A DNA stretch of 64,000 bases, taken from positions 1,054,001 to 1,118,000 of the forward strand of contig CAVVZJ010000001.1 in the NCBI GenBank assembly GCA_963752755.1. The letters are read 5' to 3'. Below are positions 30,367 to 38,943 of the stretch, piece after piece (position 1 is the stretch's first letter; each line of letters opens with the position of its first letter). The position numbers and the translations under genes are program-made. The notes beneath the pieces are model-generated. The model was not told the origin of the DNA. It made no database searches and saw only the letters and a list, made by a program, of their open reading frames with translations. The DNA is from CAVVZJ01 sp963752755 (GTDB lineage Bacteria; Planctomycetota; Planctomycetia; Isosphaerales; Isosphaeraceae).

Positions 30367-31205
30367 ATGGCCCGGATCCGACGACACCGCCGAGACACCG
30401 TGCAGAGTCCCCTGGAGATTTATCTCCGGGAGATCAACGAGATGGCTCTGCTGAGCGGCCGACGAGGAGAAGATGCTGGCCGGCCGGATCGCTCAGGGTG
30501 ACGAGTCCGCGCGCGACCGGATGATCCGGGCCAACCTCCGGTTGGTCGTCAACATCGCCCGCGGCTACGTCGGCAAGGGTCTCTCGCTGCAAGACCTCAT
30601 CGAGGAGGGCAACCTCGGTCTGTTGCGGGCCGTCGAGGGGTTCGACCCGGCGGTCGGCACGCGGTTCAGTACCTACGCCAGCTACTGGATCAAGCAGTCG
30701 ATCAAGCGGGCCCTGGTCAACACGGCCAAGCCAATCCGAATTCCCGCTTACATGATGGAACTGCTCTGTAAATGGCGACCGCGCTGCGGCCGACTTGCAG
30801 GACGCCCTAGGCCGCCCGCCGACCATCGAGGAGATCGCCAAGAGTCTCGAGTTGCCGAAGAAAAAGCTGGCGATCGTCAAGAAGGCGATCAAGGTCTATA
30901 ACCTGGTGCCCCAGACCGACCAGCCCGAGAACGGCTGGAGCCTCGGCGAGATGCTCATGGACGAGCGTACCCGCGCCCCGGACATCGAGATGGTCGAGGC
31001 CGACAATCTCAAGCTGGTCCTCCGCCGGCTCGACGAGATGGACAAACGCGAGGCGACCGTTCTCCGGATGCGCTTCGGTTTAAACGACTGCCCGCCCAAG
31101 ACCCTCAAGGAGATCGGCGAGTCGCTCGGCCTGACCCGCGAGCGCGTCCGCCAGATCGAGAACGAGGCCCTCGGCAAGCTCTCGGCCTCGTTCGCGGCTG
31201 ACTGA
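30367..31205 (+). CDS. Primary-type sigma-70 factor, compact (two frameshifts)
   Basis: About 278 residues once two extra bases (near 30453 and 30775) are removed. It begins at region 1.2 ('SPLEIYLREINEMALLS') and has full regions 2 ('ARDRMIRANLRLVVNIARGYVGKGLSLQDLIEEGN', 'TYASYWIKQSIKRAL'), 3 ('RPPTIEEIAKSLELPKKKL') and 4 ('LRMRFGLND...TLKEIGESLGLTRERVRQIENEAL'). It lacks region 1.1 and the long non-conserved insert of E. coli RpoD, so it is a short RpoD/SigA- or RpoS-like protein. Such a factor recognises -10/-35 promoters. GAGG precedes the ATG. Whether it is the housekeeping factor or a group-2 paralog cannot be told from this window. Confidence 0.88.
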
Positions 31206-31227
31206 AGCCGGGCTCGGACATTCAACG

Positions 31228-31296
31228 CTTGTCGGGCGTGAGCAGCACGCTCGTCTTCCAAGAAGGAAGACGGCGAGGCTGCACACGCCCGACAAG
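31228..31296. terminator. Long hairpin between convergent genes
   Basis: CTTGTCGGGCGTG (31228-31240) pairs perfectly with CACGCCCGACAAG (31284-31296). The 43-nt interior folds further (GCAGC/GCTGC and GTCTTCC/GGAAGAC around AAGAA). It lies 22 nt after the sigma stop and 18 nt from the stop of the convergent PEP-CTERM gene, so it can end transcription both ways. Confidence 0.7.
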
Positions 31297-31314
31297 GATT
31301 TCCTCACTTGCGGA

Positions 31315-32037
31315 TCAGTGGGCCGCGCTCACCAGTCGCCGCCGGAAGAGCAGTCCGACAGCGCCAACGGCCAGGATTGCGAAGGCGGTGGGCTCAGGGA
31401 TCGGGAAGGGTAGGGGAGAGCTGTAGGAGCGGGTATTGCTGACGGCCTTCACGGCGGAGAAGTTCTCGTCGAACTTGCCCTGGAAGGTGCTCAGAAGCTC
31501 CGGAGCGATCCGCATGTAGGCGTCCTTGCCGAAGTACTGGGCCAGGGCGCCTCCGGTCACGTCGATGTTGACGTCGAAGAGGTCGGAGCCCTGGACGCCC
31601 ACAGGGCCGAGGTCCTGGGAGCCGAAGGCGGTGGGGGTGCCTTTGAGGAGCAGACCGCTGAAGGTCTGGCCGTTGGCCGTGATCGTGCCGTAAAGCTCGT
31701 AGTTGTTGCTCGGGTCGGAGAGGATCTGGCCGTTCTTGTCGAGGACGACGCGGATCTCCTGCGAGCGGATGCCGGTGTCGCTGTTCGCCGAGATCAGATC
31801 GCCCTGGGTGTCGGGGTTGCCGGCGATCAAGTAAGGAGTGTTCTTGACGTGGAAGACACCCGTCTGGGTGTCCGGGTTGTAGGTGTAATCGACCGTGCCG
31901 TTGATGTCGGCGGCGATATCCGGGAAGGATCGGGCTGCGTCGGGGCGGAGCAGCGAGGCCGAGGCCCGGGGTGTGGCGAGGCCGAAGGTGGTCAGGACGA
32001 ACCCGGTCACGGCGAGGAAGTGGCGCATCCGGTGCAT
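31315..32037 (-). CDS. PEP-CTERM sorting-domain protein
   Basis: 240 residues. AAGGAG lies 5 nt before the ATG of MHRMRHFLAVTGFVLTTFG, a signal peptide cleaved near ASA. The C-terminus is a textbook PEP-CTERM signal: 'PEPTAFAILAVGAVGLLF' followed by RRR. Such proteins are exported and processed by exosortase, usually in organisms that make exopolysaccharide. The middle is a beta-rich extracellular domain of unknown type ('GTVDYTYNPDTQTGVFHVKNTP'). No exosortase gene is in the window. Confidence 0.88.
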   Translation of the reverse strand: MHRMRHFLAVTGFVLTTFGLATPRASASLLRPDAARSFPDIAADINGTVDYTYNPDTQTGVFHVKNTPYLIAGNPDTQGDLISANSDTGIRSQEIRVVLDKNGQILSDPSNNYELYGTITANGQTFSGLLLKGTPTAFGSQDLGPVGVQGSDLFDVNIDVTGGALAQYFGKDAYMRIAPELLSTFQGKFDENFSAVKAVSNTRSYSSPLPFPIPEPTAFAILAVGAVGLLFRRRLVSAAH

Positions 32038-32742
32038 GGGAACTCCTTGGAGACCGACCGCGGGCCAGCGTTGGGAGTCATCCTCGCGATGCGGACCTTC
32101 AGTGTCCGGCGATCGTTCCAATGACCTTTGGCTCGCGTTGGGCCCTCAACTCCTCTAGCGAGAACCTTGGAACCTGGCAACGGGTGGGACTTCGATCAGG
32201 ACCATCAACAGTGCCGAACCCGTCGCCGGGCGCTTTGTTCCAGAACCCACAGGACAGACCCTCCACCCCCGCTTTACGGCCAGGGCCGCGGCGGCTGAGG
32301 GCAGTGCGTTGATCCGGGTCGTTCGCACCCCAGGAGGGGGTCGGACCATCGCCGGCTATCAAGGTGTCGATCGAGGGAGGCCCATTGTCGGGCGATGACC
32401 GTCGGGAATCCTTTCCTGGTCGGGACGAACTCCTGATCCCGCAGGCCTGCGGCTTGTCGAGGCCCGCGGCACTGGACACCAACCGCCAACCTTGGCGGCA
32501 TCGGCCCGGAGTGGCGGCAATCTATCTCAAGGCGTTCGAGGCGTCAACCGCGCTTCTCAAAAAACGCTCAAGTTTCTTCCGAAGCCGCTCCGATGCCGTT
32601 CGAAGCCAGTTCGTTGACTCCGCCTCGGGCGGATCGACTCCCGCCTTCCGCCCTCTTGACCGTCGACGATCGACCCTCGACCATCAATCCGGCGTGCGTC
32701 TCACGCCCGAACCTGATCCACCAGTCCGAGGAGTCGCGAGCG
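32038..32742. other. 705-bp divergent intergenic region
   Basis: It separates the PEP-CTERM gene (leftward) from polX (rightward) and should hold both promoters. Open frames here are short and unsupported. A patch at 32540-32610 (CAAAAAACGCTCAAGTTTCTTCCG) is A+T-richer and nearest to polX. Confidence 0.4.
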
Positions 32743-34473
32743 ATGGAGACCCGGCGCGTGGCGCAGGTCCTCGACGAGATGGGGACGATGCTGGAACTCC
32801 AGGGCGAGAACCCCTTCCGTTGCCGCGCCTACCACAATGCCGCCCAGGCGTTGCACGGCCTGCCCTCCGACCTCGCCGAGATGATCGCCGACGGCCGGCT
32901 GGCCGAGGTCCCCGGCATCGGCGAGACGATCCTCGCCAAGATCACCCAGCTTGTTACGACCGGACATCTGCCTGCCTACGAAGAACTCCGACGCAAGACG
33001 CCCCCCGGCCTCGTCGCCCTCCTGCGTGTGCCAGGGCTGGGACCGAAGAAGATCCAGACCCTGCACGAGACGCTCCAGATCGAGAGCCTCGCCGATCTGC
33101 GGAACGCCGCTGAGTCGGGCGAGATTGCTGCTTTGAAGGGGTTCGGCGCCAAAACGGAGAAGAAGATCCTCGAAGGGATCACTTTCATCGAATCGACGGG
33201 CGAGCGGATCTTGCAGAGCAAGGCCCGACGCCTGGTGGCGCCGGTCCTGGAGGAAGTTCAGGCCCATCCGAACGTGATCCGCGCCGAGGTCTGCGGCAGC
33301 CTTCGCCGACGTGCCGACACGATCGGCGACCTGGACATCCTCTTCGCGTCGGACGACCCGGCCCCGGTGCTCGACGCCTTCGTCAAGCTGCCCCACGTCG
33401 CCCAGGTGCTCGCCCACGGGCCGACCAAGGCGAGCGTCCGCCTCGCCGAAGGGGTCCAGTGCGACCTCCGGGGTGTCCACGACGACCAGTTCGCCTTCGC
33501 CTTGCACTACTTCACCGGCTCGAAAGCTCACAACATCGCCATGCGACGCCGGGCCCAGCAGCGCGGTCTGAAGCTCAGCGAGTACGGCCTCGAAGGTGCT
33601 CATGGCCCGATCCGCTGCGTCGATGAGACGGCGCTGTTCCAGGCGCTCGGCCTGCACTTCATCCCGCCCGAGTTGCGAGAGGACATCGGTGAGTTCGCGT
33701 TGGCCGAGGCGGGTCCGCTGCCGCCGCTGGTCGCCCTTGAGCACCTGACCGGCACGTTCCACTGTCATACCGACTGGTCCGACGGCGGCAATACCCTGGA
33801 GGAGATGGCCGAGGCGGCCCGGTCGCGGGGCTGGAAATACCTCGGCATCGCCGACCACTCCCGCGCGGCCGGCTATGCCGGCGGGCTCACGGAAGACCGC
33901 GTGAAGCGCCAGTGGGCGGCGATCGAAGCCTTGAACGAGAAATACCATGGCAAATTCCGTCTATTCAAAGGCACCGAGTGTGATATTCTCGCGGATGGCT
34001 CGCTTGATTATTCCGACGACTTGCTGGAGGGCTTCGATTACGTGGTGGCGAGCGTCCATTCCCGTTTCGGGCTCTCGCGGGATGAGATGACCGGGCGGAT
34101 CTGTCGCGCCGTGCGGCATCCGAAGGTGACGATGCTCGGTCATCCGACCGGCCGGCTTTTGCTGACGCGGGCTGGCTACGAGGTGGATCTCGACGCGGTG
34201 ATCGCCGCGGCGGCGGAGTCGGGCACGATGATTGAAATCAACGCCAACCCGCACCGGCTCGACCTCGACGCCGAACATTGCCGCAAGGCGAAGGTGGCTG
34301 GCGTGATCATCGTGATCAACCCCGACGCGCACGACACGGTGGGTCTCGATGACCTGGATTATGGTGTCGGCGTGGCCCGTCGCGCGGGGCTGGGGCCGGC
34401 CGACGTCTTCAATACCGCAGCCCCGAAGGAGGTCGCCCGACGGCTGGGATCGCGTCATAAAAACGATCATTGA
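32743..34473 (+). CDS. polX: DNA polymerase/3'-5' exonuclease PolX
   Basis: 576 residues, intact, the full bacterial PolX architecture. Residues 1-95 are the helix-hairpin-helix 8-kDa-like domain ('ENPFRCRAYHNAAQALHGL', 'VPGIGETILAKI'), with a second hairpin 'VPGLGPKKIQTL'. The nucleotidyltransferase palm has 'VCGSLRRRADTIGDLDILF', with the DxD metal pair. The C-terminal PHP domain starts at 'FHCHTDWSDGGNTLEEM' (HxH at about residue 340) and continues with 'YLGIADHS', 'GTECDILADG', 'VVASVHS' and 'EINANPHRLDL'; it gives Mn-dependent nuclease activity. The enzyme fills gaps in base-excision repair. GAGGAG stands upstream of the chosen ATG. It precedes an unrelated DUF2203 gene. Confidence 0.96.
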   Translation: METRRVAQVLDEMGTMLELQGENPFRCRAYHNAAQALHGLPSDLAEMIADGRLAEVPGIGETILAKITQLVTTGHLPAYEELRRKTPPGLVALLRVPGLGPKKIQTLHETLQIESLADLRNAAESGEIAALKGFGAKTEKKILEGITFIESTGERILQSKARRLVAPVLEEVQAHPNVIRAEVCGSLRRRADTIGDLDILFASDDPAPVLDAFVKLPHVAQVLAHGPTKASVRLAEGVQCDLRGVHDDQFAFALHYFTGSKAHNIAMRRRAQQRGLKLSEYGLEGAHGPIRCVDETALFQALGLHFIPPELREDIGEFALAEAGPLPPLVALEHLTGTFHCHTDWSDGGNTLEEMAEAARSRGWKYLGIADHSRAAGYAGGLTEDRVKRQWAAIEALNEKYHGKFRLFKGTECDILADGSLDYSDDLLEGFDYVVASVHSRFGLSRDEMTGRICRAVRHPKVTMLGHPTGRLLLTRAGYEVDLDAVIAAAAESGTMIEINANPHRLDLDAEHCRKAKVAGVIIVINPDAHDTVGLDDLDYGVGVARRAGLGPADVFNTAAPKEVARRLGSRHKNDH

Positions 34474-34486
34474 TCATTGCGGCCCT

Positions 34487-34514
34487 TTGCGGCGGCCCTC
34501 GTCCGTCCTATAAT
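34487..34514 (+). promoter_or_regulatory. Sigma-70-like promoter for the DUF2203 gene
   Basis: A consensus TATAAT (34509-34514) follows TTGCGG (34487-34492) with a 16-nt spacer, in an A+T-rich pocket (CCTATAATAAAAGACG). It would give a leader of about 200 nt before the DUF2203 start. Confidence 0.45.
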
Positions 34515-34722
34515 AAAAGACGCCGGGGTTGGATGATATTGCTGGCTCCGGCATGTGGGAGCACGGGTGGGGGGCCGGGCGGAACGTCGGGTCGTTGGCG
34601 GGGCGCGATCGAGGTCAACGCTCCGGAAGATCGGCCCGGGTTTTGCCGCGGATCAGGACGGTTGCCGACCGCACCGCCCGTCGAACACAGCCCTCAGAAC
34701 ATCCATCATCCAGGAGACCGTA

Positions 34723-35201
34723 ATGGCGCCCCCCAAGTCGGTCGAGGAGAGCAAGCGGTACTTCACCGCCGAGGAAGCCAATCGGACCCTGCCCCTGGTC
34801 CGTCGGATCGTCGCCGACGTGGTCCGCCAGTGGCAGACCGTCCGCGACCTGGAGCAACGTCTCTCGCTGTCACGCGCCGTAAACCCCGTCCGGGTAGTGG
34901 TCTGGGCGAGGACGTCTATGAGGAAGAGGTCGTCCAGAGCCAGGCCGAACTGGAAACCGAGAAGACCACGCTCTGCGATTACATCGAGGAGCTCAAAGAG
35001 CTTGGCGTCGAGCTGAAGGGCTTCGACGGCCTTTGCGACTTCCCCAGTCTCCGCGACGGCCGCGAGGTTTATCTCTGCTGGCGGCTCGGCGAGCCGGAAG
35101 TTGCCCACTGGCACGAGATCCGCGACGGCTTCGCCGGCCGCCAGCCGCTCCGCCCGACCCCCGCGGCCTCCGGTTCCGGAGGCGGCAAGGGGCCCCGCTG
35201 A
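34723..35201 (+). CDS. DUF2203 family protein (one frameshift)
   Basis: About 159 residues. It begins MAPPKSVEESKRYFTAEEANRTLPLVRRIVADVV, the signature opening of DUF2203 ('FT.eEAN..LPlv'). After a break near 34895 it continues 'EDVYEEEVVQSQAELETEKTTLCDYIEELKELGVELKGFDGLCDFPSLRDG' and 'VYLCWRLGEPEVAHWHEIRDGFAGRQPL', the conserved DUF2203 end ('fcW..GE.....WH....GF..R'). AGGAG lies 6-10 nt before the ATG. The family has no known biochemical role; it is a small cytosolic helical protein found widely in bacteria. Confidence 0.85.
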
Positions 35202-35446
35202 AACCGCACCCCGACCGGCCTCATACCCTCCGTCATTTGTGCTGGTCGCGACGCCTTCGCACTCATCTCGATGGCCTACCGTGCCGCATTCCTCTCGGAA
35301 CCGGGCGCGGTGGGCCGTCGAAGTTTTCCGGGGCAGCCCGCACGGAGCGACCGGACCGGCAACCTTTGGGGCCATCCAAGAACCACGCGGCGGTCCCACG
35401 GGACTACGGGAGCCGAAACTCCGAAGTTGTCCTTGGACGTCTCCTT

Positions 35447-35992
35447 TCAGGTTCCGGCCGAGGTGGTCTCGAAGGTGGAGACATCCTCGGGGGCATGCCG
35501 ACGGAGCAACTCACCGGCGCGGGCGATTTCCTCGGGAGTGCCGCGGGCGATGACGAGGAACTTGCCCGCCTTGACCTGAGCCTCGTACTTGATCGCCTGC
35601 TCCCTGGGGACGCCCCAGCCGACCAGGGCACCGGCCAGGCCGCCGAGTGCCGCACCCGCGAGGGCCCCTTCCAGGCCGCCCAGCAAGGCCGCCGCGAGCG
35701 GACCGGCCACGACGACCGGCCCGAGTCCGGGCAGGATCACGAACGCCGCGCCGACGAGCAGTCCGAAGAGGCCACCAACCCAGGCCCCCGTGCCCGCGCC
35801 GGCCGCTGCGTAGTCGCCGACCGAGACGAACCCGACCGGCTCCTCGGTCATCTGGAAGTCGCGACCGACGATCGAGAGGTCCTGCATCGAGAAGCCTTCC
35901 TTGTGAAGCAGCCTCACTGCTGCCTCCGCCGCCGCGTGATCGGTATAGACGGCCACGATCCGGGAACCGGCGGGATTGGGAGCAGTCGCCAT
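35447..35992 (-). CDS. General-stress-protein-like glycine-zipper protein
   Basis: 181 residues starting MATAPNPAGSRIVAVYTDHAAAEAAVRLLHKEGF. The first 55 residues resemble the YflT/GSP17M ferredoxin-like domain. Residues 60-125 are a Gly/Ala-rich double hydrophobic hairpin (GAGTGAWVGGLFGLLVGAAFVIL and GGLEGALAGAALGGLAGALVG), the glycine-zipper seen in membrane-associated stress proteins. The end ('KAGKFLVIARGTPEEIARAGELL') is a DUF1269-like strand/helix. GGAG lies 9 nt upstream of the chosen ATG; five codons upstream there is another ATG. A stress or envelope role is likely but unproven. Confidence 0.7.
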   Translation of the reverse strand: MATAPNPAGSRIVAVYTDHAAAEAAVRLLHKEGFSMQDLSIVGRDFQMTEEPVGFVSVGDYAAAGAGTGAWVGGLFGLLVGAAFVILPGLGPVVVAGPLAAALLGGLEGALAGAALGGLAGALVGWGVPREQAIKYEAQVKAGKFLVIARGTPEEIARAGELLRRHAPEDVSTFETTSAGT

Positions 35993-36201
35993 CGTTCGAA
36001 TCTCCATCGAAGGGTGTCGCGCTTGCCGATGAGAAACATTCCTGGCCGCCCCTACTCGCAAAATCAAGGCCGGCTCACTCCCGGAGATTCTTCGGAAAGG
36101 TGCGGCTCCAGCCCGTTGCCGACGTTGTGCACCGGTGCGAGCCAGCCTCGAGCGGGCAGAATTTACCGCTTTTTAAATCGGATAGGGAAGCCCGGGACGG
36201 A

Positions 36202-36478
36202 GCGGGGACGCCCAGAAGACGCTTCGGCGACGCACCTGGGACGGTTGCGAGATGGCATCGGGACGTCGGAGAGACGCTGATCATGAGGAAAAAGGCGCGA
36301 TCGCAATTCTCTGACAATACACAAGTTAAGGGCTGAAATTGCCTATTTTGAAGTTCGTTTGGCGCCCGGGACGTCTCGCGAAGTCGCGTCGCTTTGCCAG
36401 AATGCGGGGGTTGAGATCGAAACCGGATTGCCAAGGAGCCAGGTTTAATTATAGCACACAATGGCGGTGCCGGCGCGG
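36202..36478 (+). repeat. Dispersed non-coding repeat, copy B
   Basis: Second copy of the element at 9748-10016. The core TTGCCTATTTTGAAGTTCGT (36339 on) differs from copy A by one base over these 20 and by two over 28. It occupies most of a 510-bp gene-free stretch (36050-36559) between the stress protein start and the EamA transporter stop. TTTAATTATAGCACACA near its right end is the most A+T-rich part. Confidence 0.7.
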
Positions 36479-36559
36479 GTCGTCTCCTGGTCGGCGAGCC
36501 AAAAGGGTGCGACCGCGGCGGAGTCAAGGAGGCGAGTCGAGACGGTTCGGAGAGCCGGG

Positions 36560-37516
36560 TTACCCCAGCGCCGGGGGCTCAGCCGGGGGGTTGTCGACGG
36601 TTGCCGACCGCCGCCAGCCCCGTCCTGGCAGATACCGGCAGGCGACGCCCGCCAGGAGGAAGAGGCCGCCGAGGATCGTCGGCGTGCTCGGACGCTCGTG
36701 CTGGACGAGGGCGACCCAGACCGGGTTGAGGATCGGCTCCAGCAGGCCGATCAGTCCGGCCTCCGCCGCGCCGATCTCCCGGAGGCCGCGGGCGAACAGG
36801 GCATACGGAATCGCCATCTGGATCACGCCGAAGGCGATCAGGACGCCGAGTTGCGTCGGGACCGGTGCGGAGAAGGGTCGCGACCAGAGCAGGACCCAGG
36901 CCGCCAGCGCCAGCGATCCGCCGAGATTGTTGATGGCGCTGAGCCAGATCGGATCGAGGTTGCGGAGGCCGCGCATCCCGACGACGACCCCCGCATAGGC
37001 CAGGCCGCTGGCCAGGCCGAGGCCGACGCCGAGCCACTCGTCGGGCGTGCCGTGGTGTCCGAAGAGCACGATCGCCACGATCCCGGGCGCCGCGATGGTG
37101 ATGCCGAGCAACGAGCGGCGGTCGGGTCGCTCGCGGAGGAAGAGCCAGCCGAGCGGGACCATCCAGAGCGTCGCCGAGCACTGGAGGAAGATCGCGTTGG
37201 CCGCTGTGGTGAGCCGGATGGCGGCGATGTAGAGGCCGATCATCGCACCGAAGATCAGGCTGACGGGAAGCATCACGGGCTGGAATCGCCACTTGCGCAG
37301 CGGCACGAGCGGCAAGAGCACCAGGGCGGCGAAGAGGCTCCGGTAGAAGGCGATCGTGGTGGCGTCGAGCGACCGCAGCGCCTCACTCTTGGTGACGACG
37401 CCGCTGAGGCTCCAGAGCAAGGCCGCCCCCAGCACACAGCGCCGGCCGAGTGCCGGTCTGCCGATCTGTTCCGCGACCGTGCCTGACACGCCTGTTTCCC
37501 CCGGCCCGTGGCCCAT
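36560..37516 (-). CDS. EamA/DMT-superfamily transporter
   Basis: 318 residues from MGHGPGETGVSGTVAEQ. It has ten hydrophobic helices in two EamA repeats: 'VLGAALLWSLSGVVTKSEALRSLDATTIAFYRSLFAALVLLPL' opens the first and 'VGLGLASGLAYAGVVVGMRGL' the second. The late 'AAEAGLIGLLEPILNPVWVALV' is the conserved E-P motif of the family. It exports small metabolites or drugs in relatives; substrate unknown. The start is chosen by position before helix 1; no good ribosome site is visible. It is divergent from the RING protein. Confidence 0.87.
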   Translation of the reverse strand: MGHGPGETGVSGTVAEQIGRPALGRRCVLGAALLWSLSGVVTKSEALRSLDATTIAFYRSLFAALVLLPLVPLRKWRFQPVMLPVSLIFGAMIGLYIAAIRLTTAANAIFLQCSATLWMVPLGWLFLRERPDRRSLLGITIAAPGIVAIVLFGHHGTPDEWLGVGLGLASGLAYAGVVVGMRGLRNLDPIWLSAINNLGGSLALAAWVLLWSRPFSAPVPTQLGVLIAFGVIQMAIPYALFARGLREIGAAEAGLIGLLEPILNPVWVALVQHERPSTPTILGGLFLLAGVACRYLPGRGWRRSATVDNPPAEPPALG

Positions 37517-37680
37517 CCCGAAGACGCGGAACGACGATGGTACGCCGAGCGTTGGTCTGTGGTCGAGGCTTTCGTTGCCTCCGCCACCCGGGCGGCCGTA
37601 AACTAGAGCGAGTGGGAAGGGCCGACCGGGGAGTCCGGGGCCCGTCGCAGCGCTCGTGACCGGACGGTGAAGACACGGCG

Positions 37681-38513
37681 ATGATCGAACTGTTCGCAAC
37701 CGCGGTCATCGTCCTGTTCCTTTACTGGGTGATCCGCCTGGCCGCGATGGCGGTCGTCGATGCTGTCGGGGTCGCGGCATCGGGCCTACCGGCTACTGGC
37801 GGCGCGTTATGGGGGCCGTTGCGAGTCGCGGGGCCTGGTCGATCCGCCGACGGTCAGCTTCTCGCACCAGGGGTCGAGTTGCCGCGTCGGCCTGGCACCG
37901 GTGATCGCGGGACAGCCGACCGCGCCACGGACCCGCGTGGTCGCCCGGTTCGGCCGGGGGCTGCCGTTGCGGCTGGAGCTGATGCCGGTTTCCCGCCCCG
38001 CCCCGCCTCAGCCGCCACGGGGGACGCGTCCGGTGCGGCTCGGCGTGCCGGAGTTCGACCGGGGCTATCTCGTCCAGGCCAACGACCCGGCGATCGCTCA
38101 CGAACTGCTGATGTCCGACGGGCGTGCGCCAGGCGATCGACGACCTTCGACGGCTGGGACCGTCGGGCGGGATGTTGCTCTCGATCAACCCCGAGCGGCT
38201 GCTGGTGCAGGTCGATCGCAACCTCGGCCTCCAGAGCTCCGCGCTCGAGGTCGCCGTCCGTAACGCCCTGGCGATCCACGACTGGCTCCAGACGAGCGTG
38301 GCCGCCCGGCTGGCGGAGGGGGTGGCGATCGTCGGTGTCGGTGTCGCCGACCAGAACTCCGGCCCGGCCCGATGTGAGGTCTGCGGTGACCCGATCAGCG
38401 GCCTCCACGTCGTCTGCACGATCTGCAAGACCCCGTTCCACCGCGACTGCTGGACGTTCGTCGGCGGCTGCTCCACCTTCGGCTGCACGAGCAAGACGTG
38501 CGTACCGGTCTGA
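37681..38513 (+). CDS. Membrane-anchored prokaryotic RING-type zinc-finger protein (two frameshifts)
   Basis: About 276 residues after removing extra G bases near 37769 and 38118. The N-terminus is one transmembrane helix (MIELFATAVIVLFLYWVIRLAAMAV). The middle (~37790-38110) is a beta-rich cytosolic-type domain, followed by 'VRQAIDDLRRLGPSGGMLLSINPERLLVQV'. The C-terminus is a cross-brace-type zinc finger, 'CEVCGDPISGLHVVC' then 'CKTPFHRDCW' and 'GCSTFGC', fitting a C-x2-C...C-x2-C...H-x2-C pattern like the Prok-RING families described by Aravind and colleagues. Those are sometimes linked to ubiquitin-like systems, but no E1, E2 or ubiquitin-like gene is near. It is followed by a SpoIIE-type phosphatase. 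Confidence 0.72.
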
Positions 38514-38943
38514 ACTCCCGGTGCAGGGGGGCGCGGAAGGCGGGAATTGGTCGCGAGTTGGGGCGTGTGACGGTCGGCTGACGCATTTCGACATGGTGCT
38601 TCTTTTCCGCACAGTCGCTCCCATCCAACCAGCTTGGACCTAGGGTTGCCTTGGATGCCGGGCTGGACCCGGTGACGGTCGCGAGTGGGCCAGGGATGTC
38701 CCTCGCTTGCCGCGAAGTGGTGAGGCTCCTCGTCGCGATGGCGAGGTGGTCGAGAATCCCTCCCTCCAGGTTCGATGGGTGGCGTGAACATGGCCCAGGA
38801 TGCAATGCTGCTGGACGGTCGGTCCGGCCCGGACCTCGACGTCTCTTCTGCTGCGCAAACCGGTTCCTGCCGGAGACTGGCGCGGCCGAGGAAGCGACGG
38901 ACCCGCGTGCCTTCGCTCCGTGGCTCGGCCTTGATCCTGGCCG
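38514..38943. other. 430-bp stretch without a supported gene
   Basis: A frame at 38790 (MAQDAMLLDGRSGPDLDV) is open toward the phosphatase but shifts out of frame and has no homology. It may be the true N-terminus of the phosphatase after another indel. Otherwise nothing is recognised. Confidence 0.35.
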
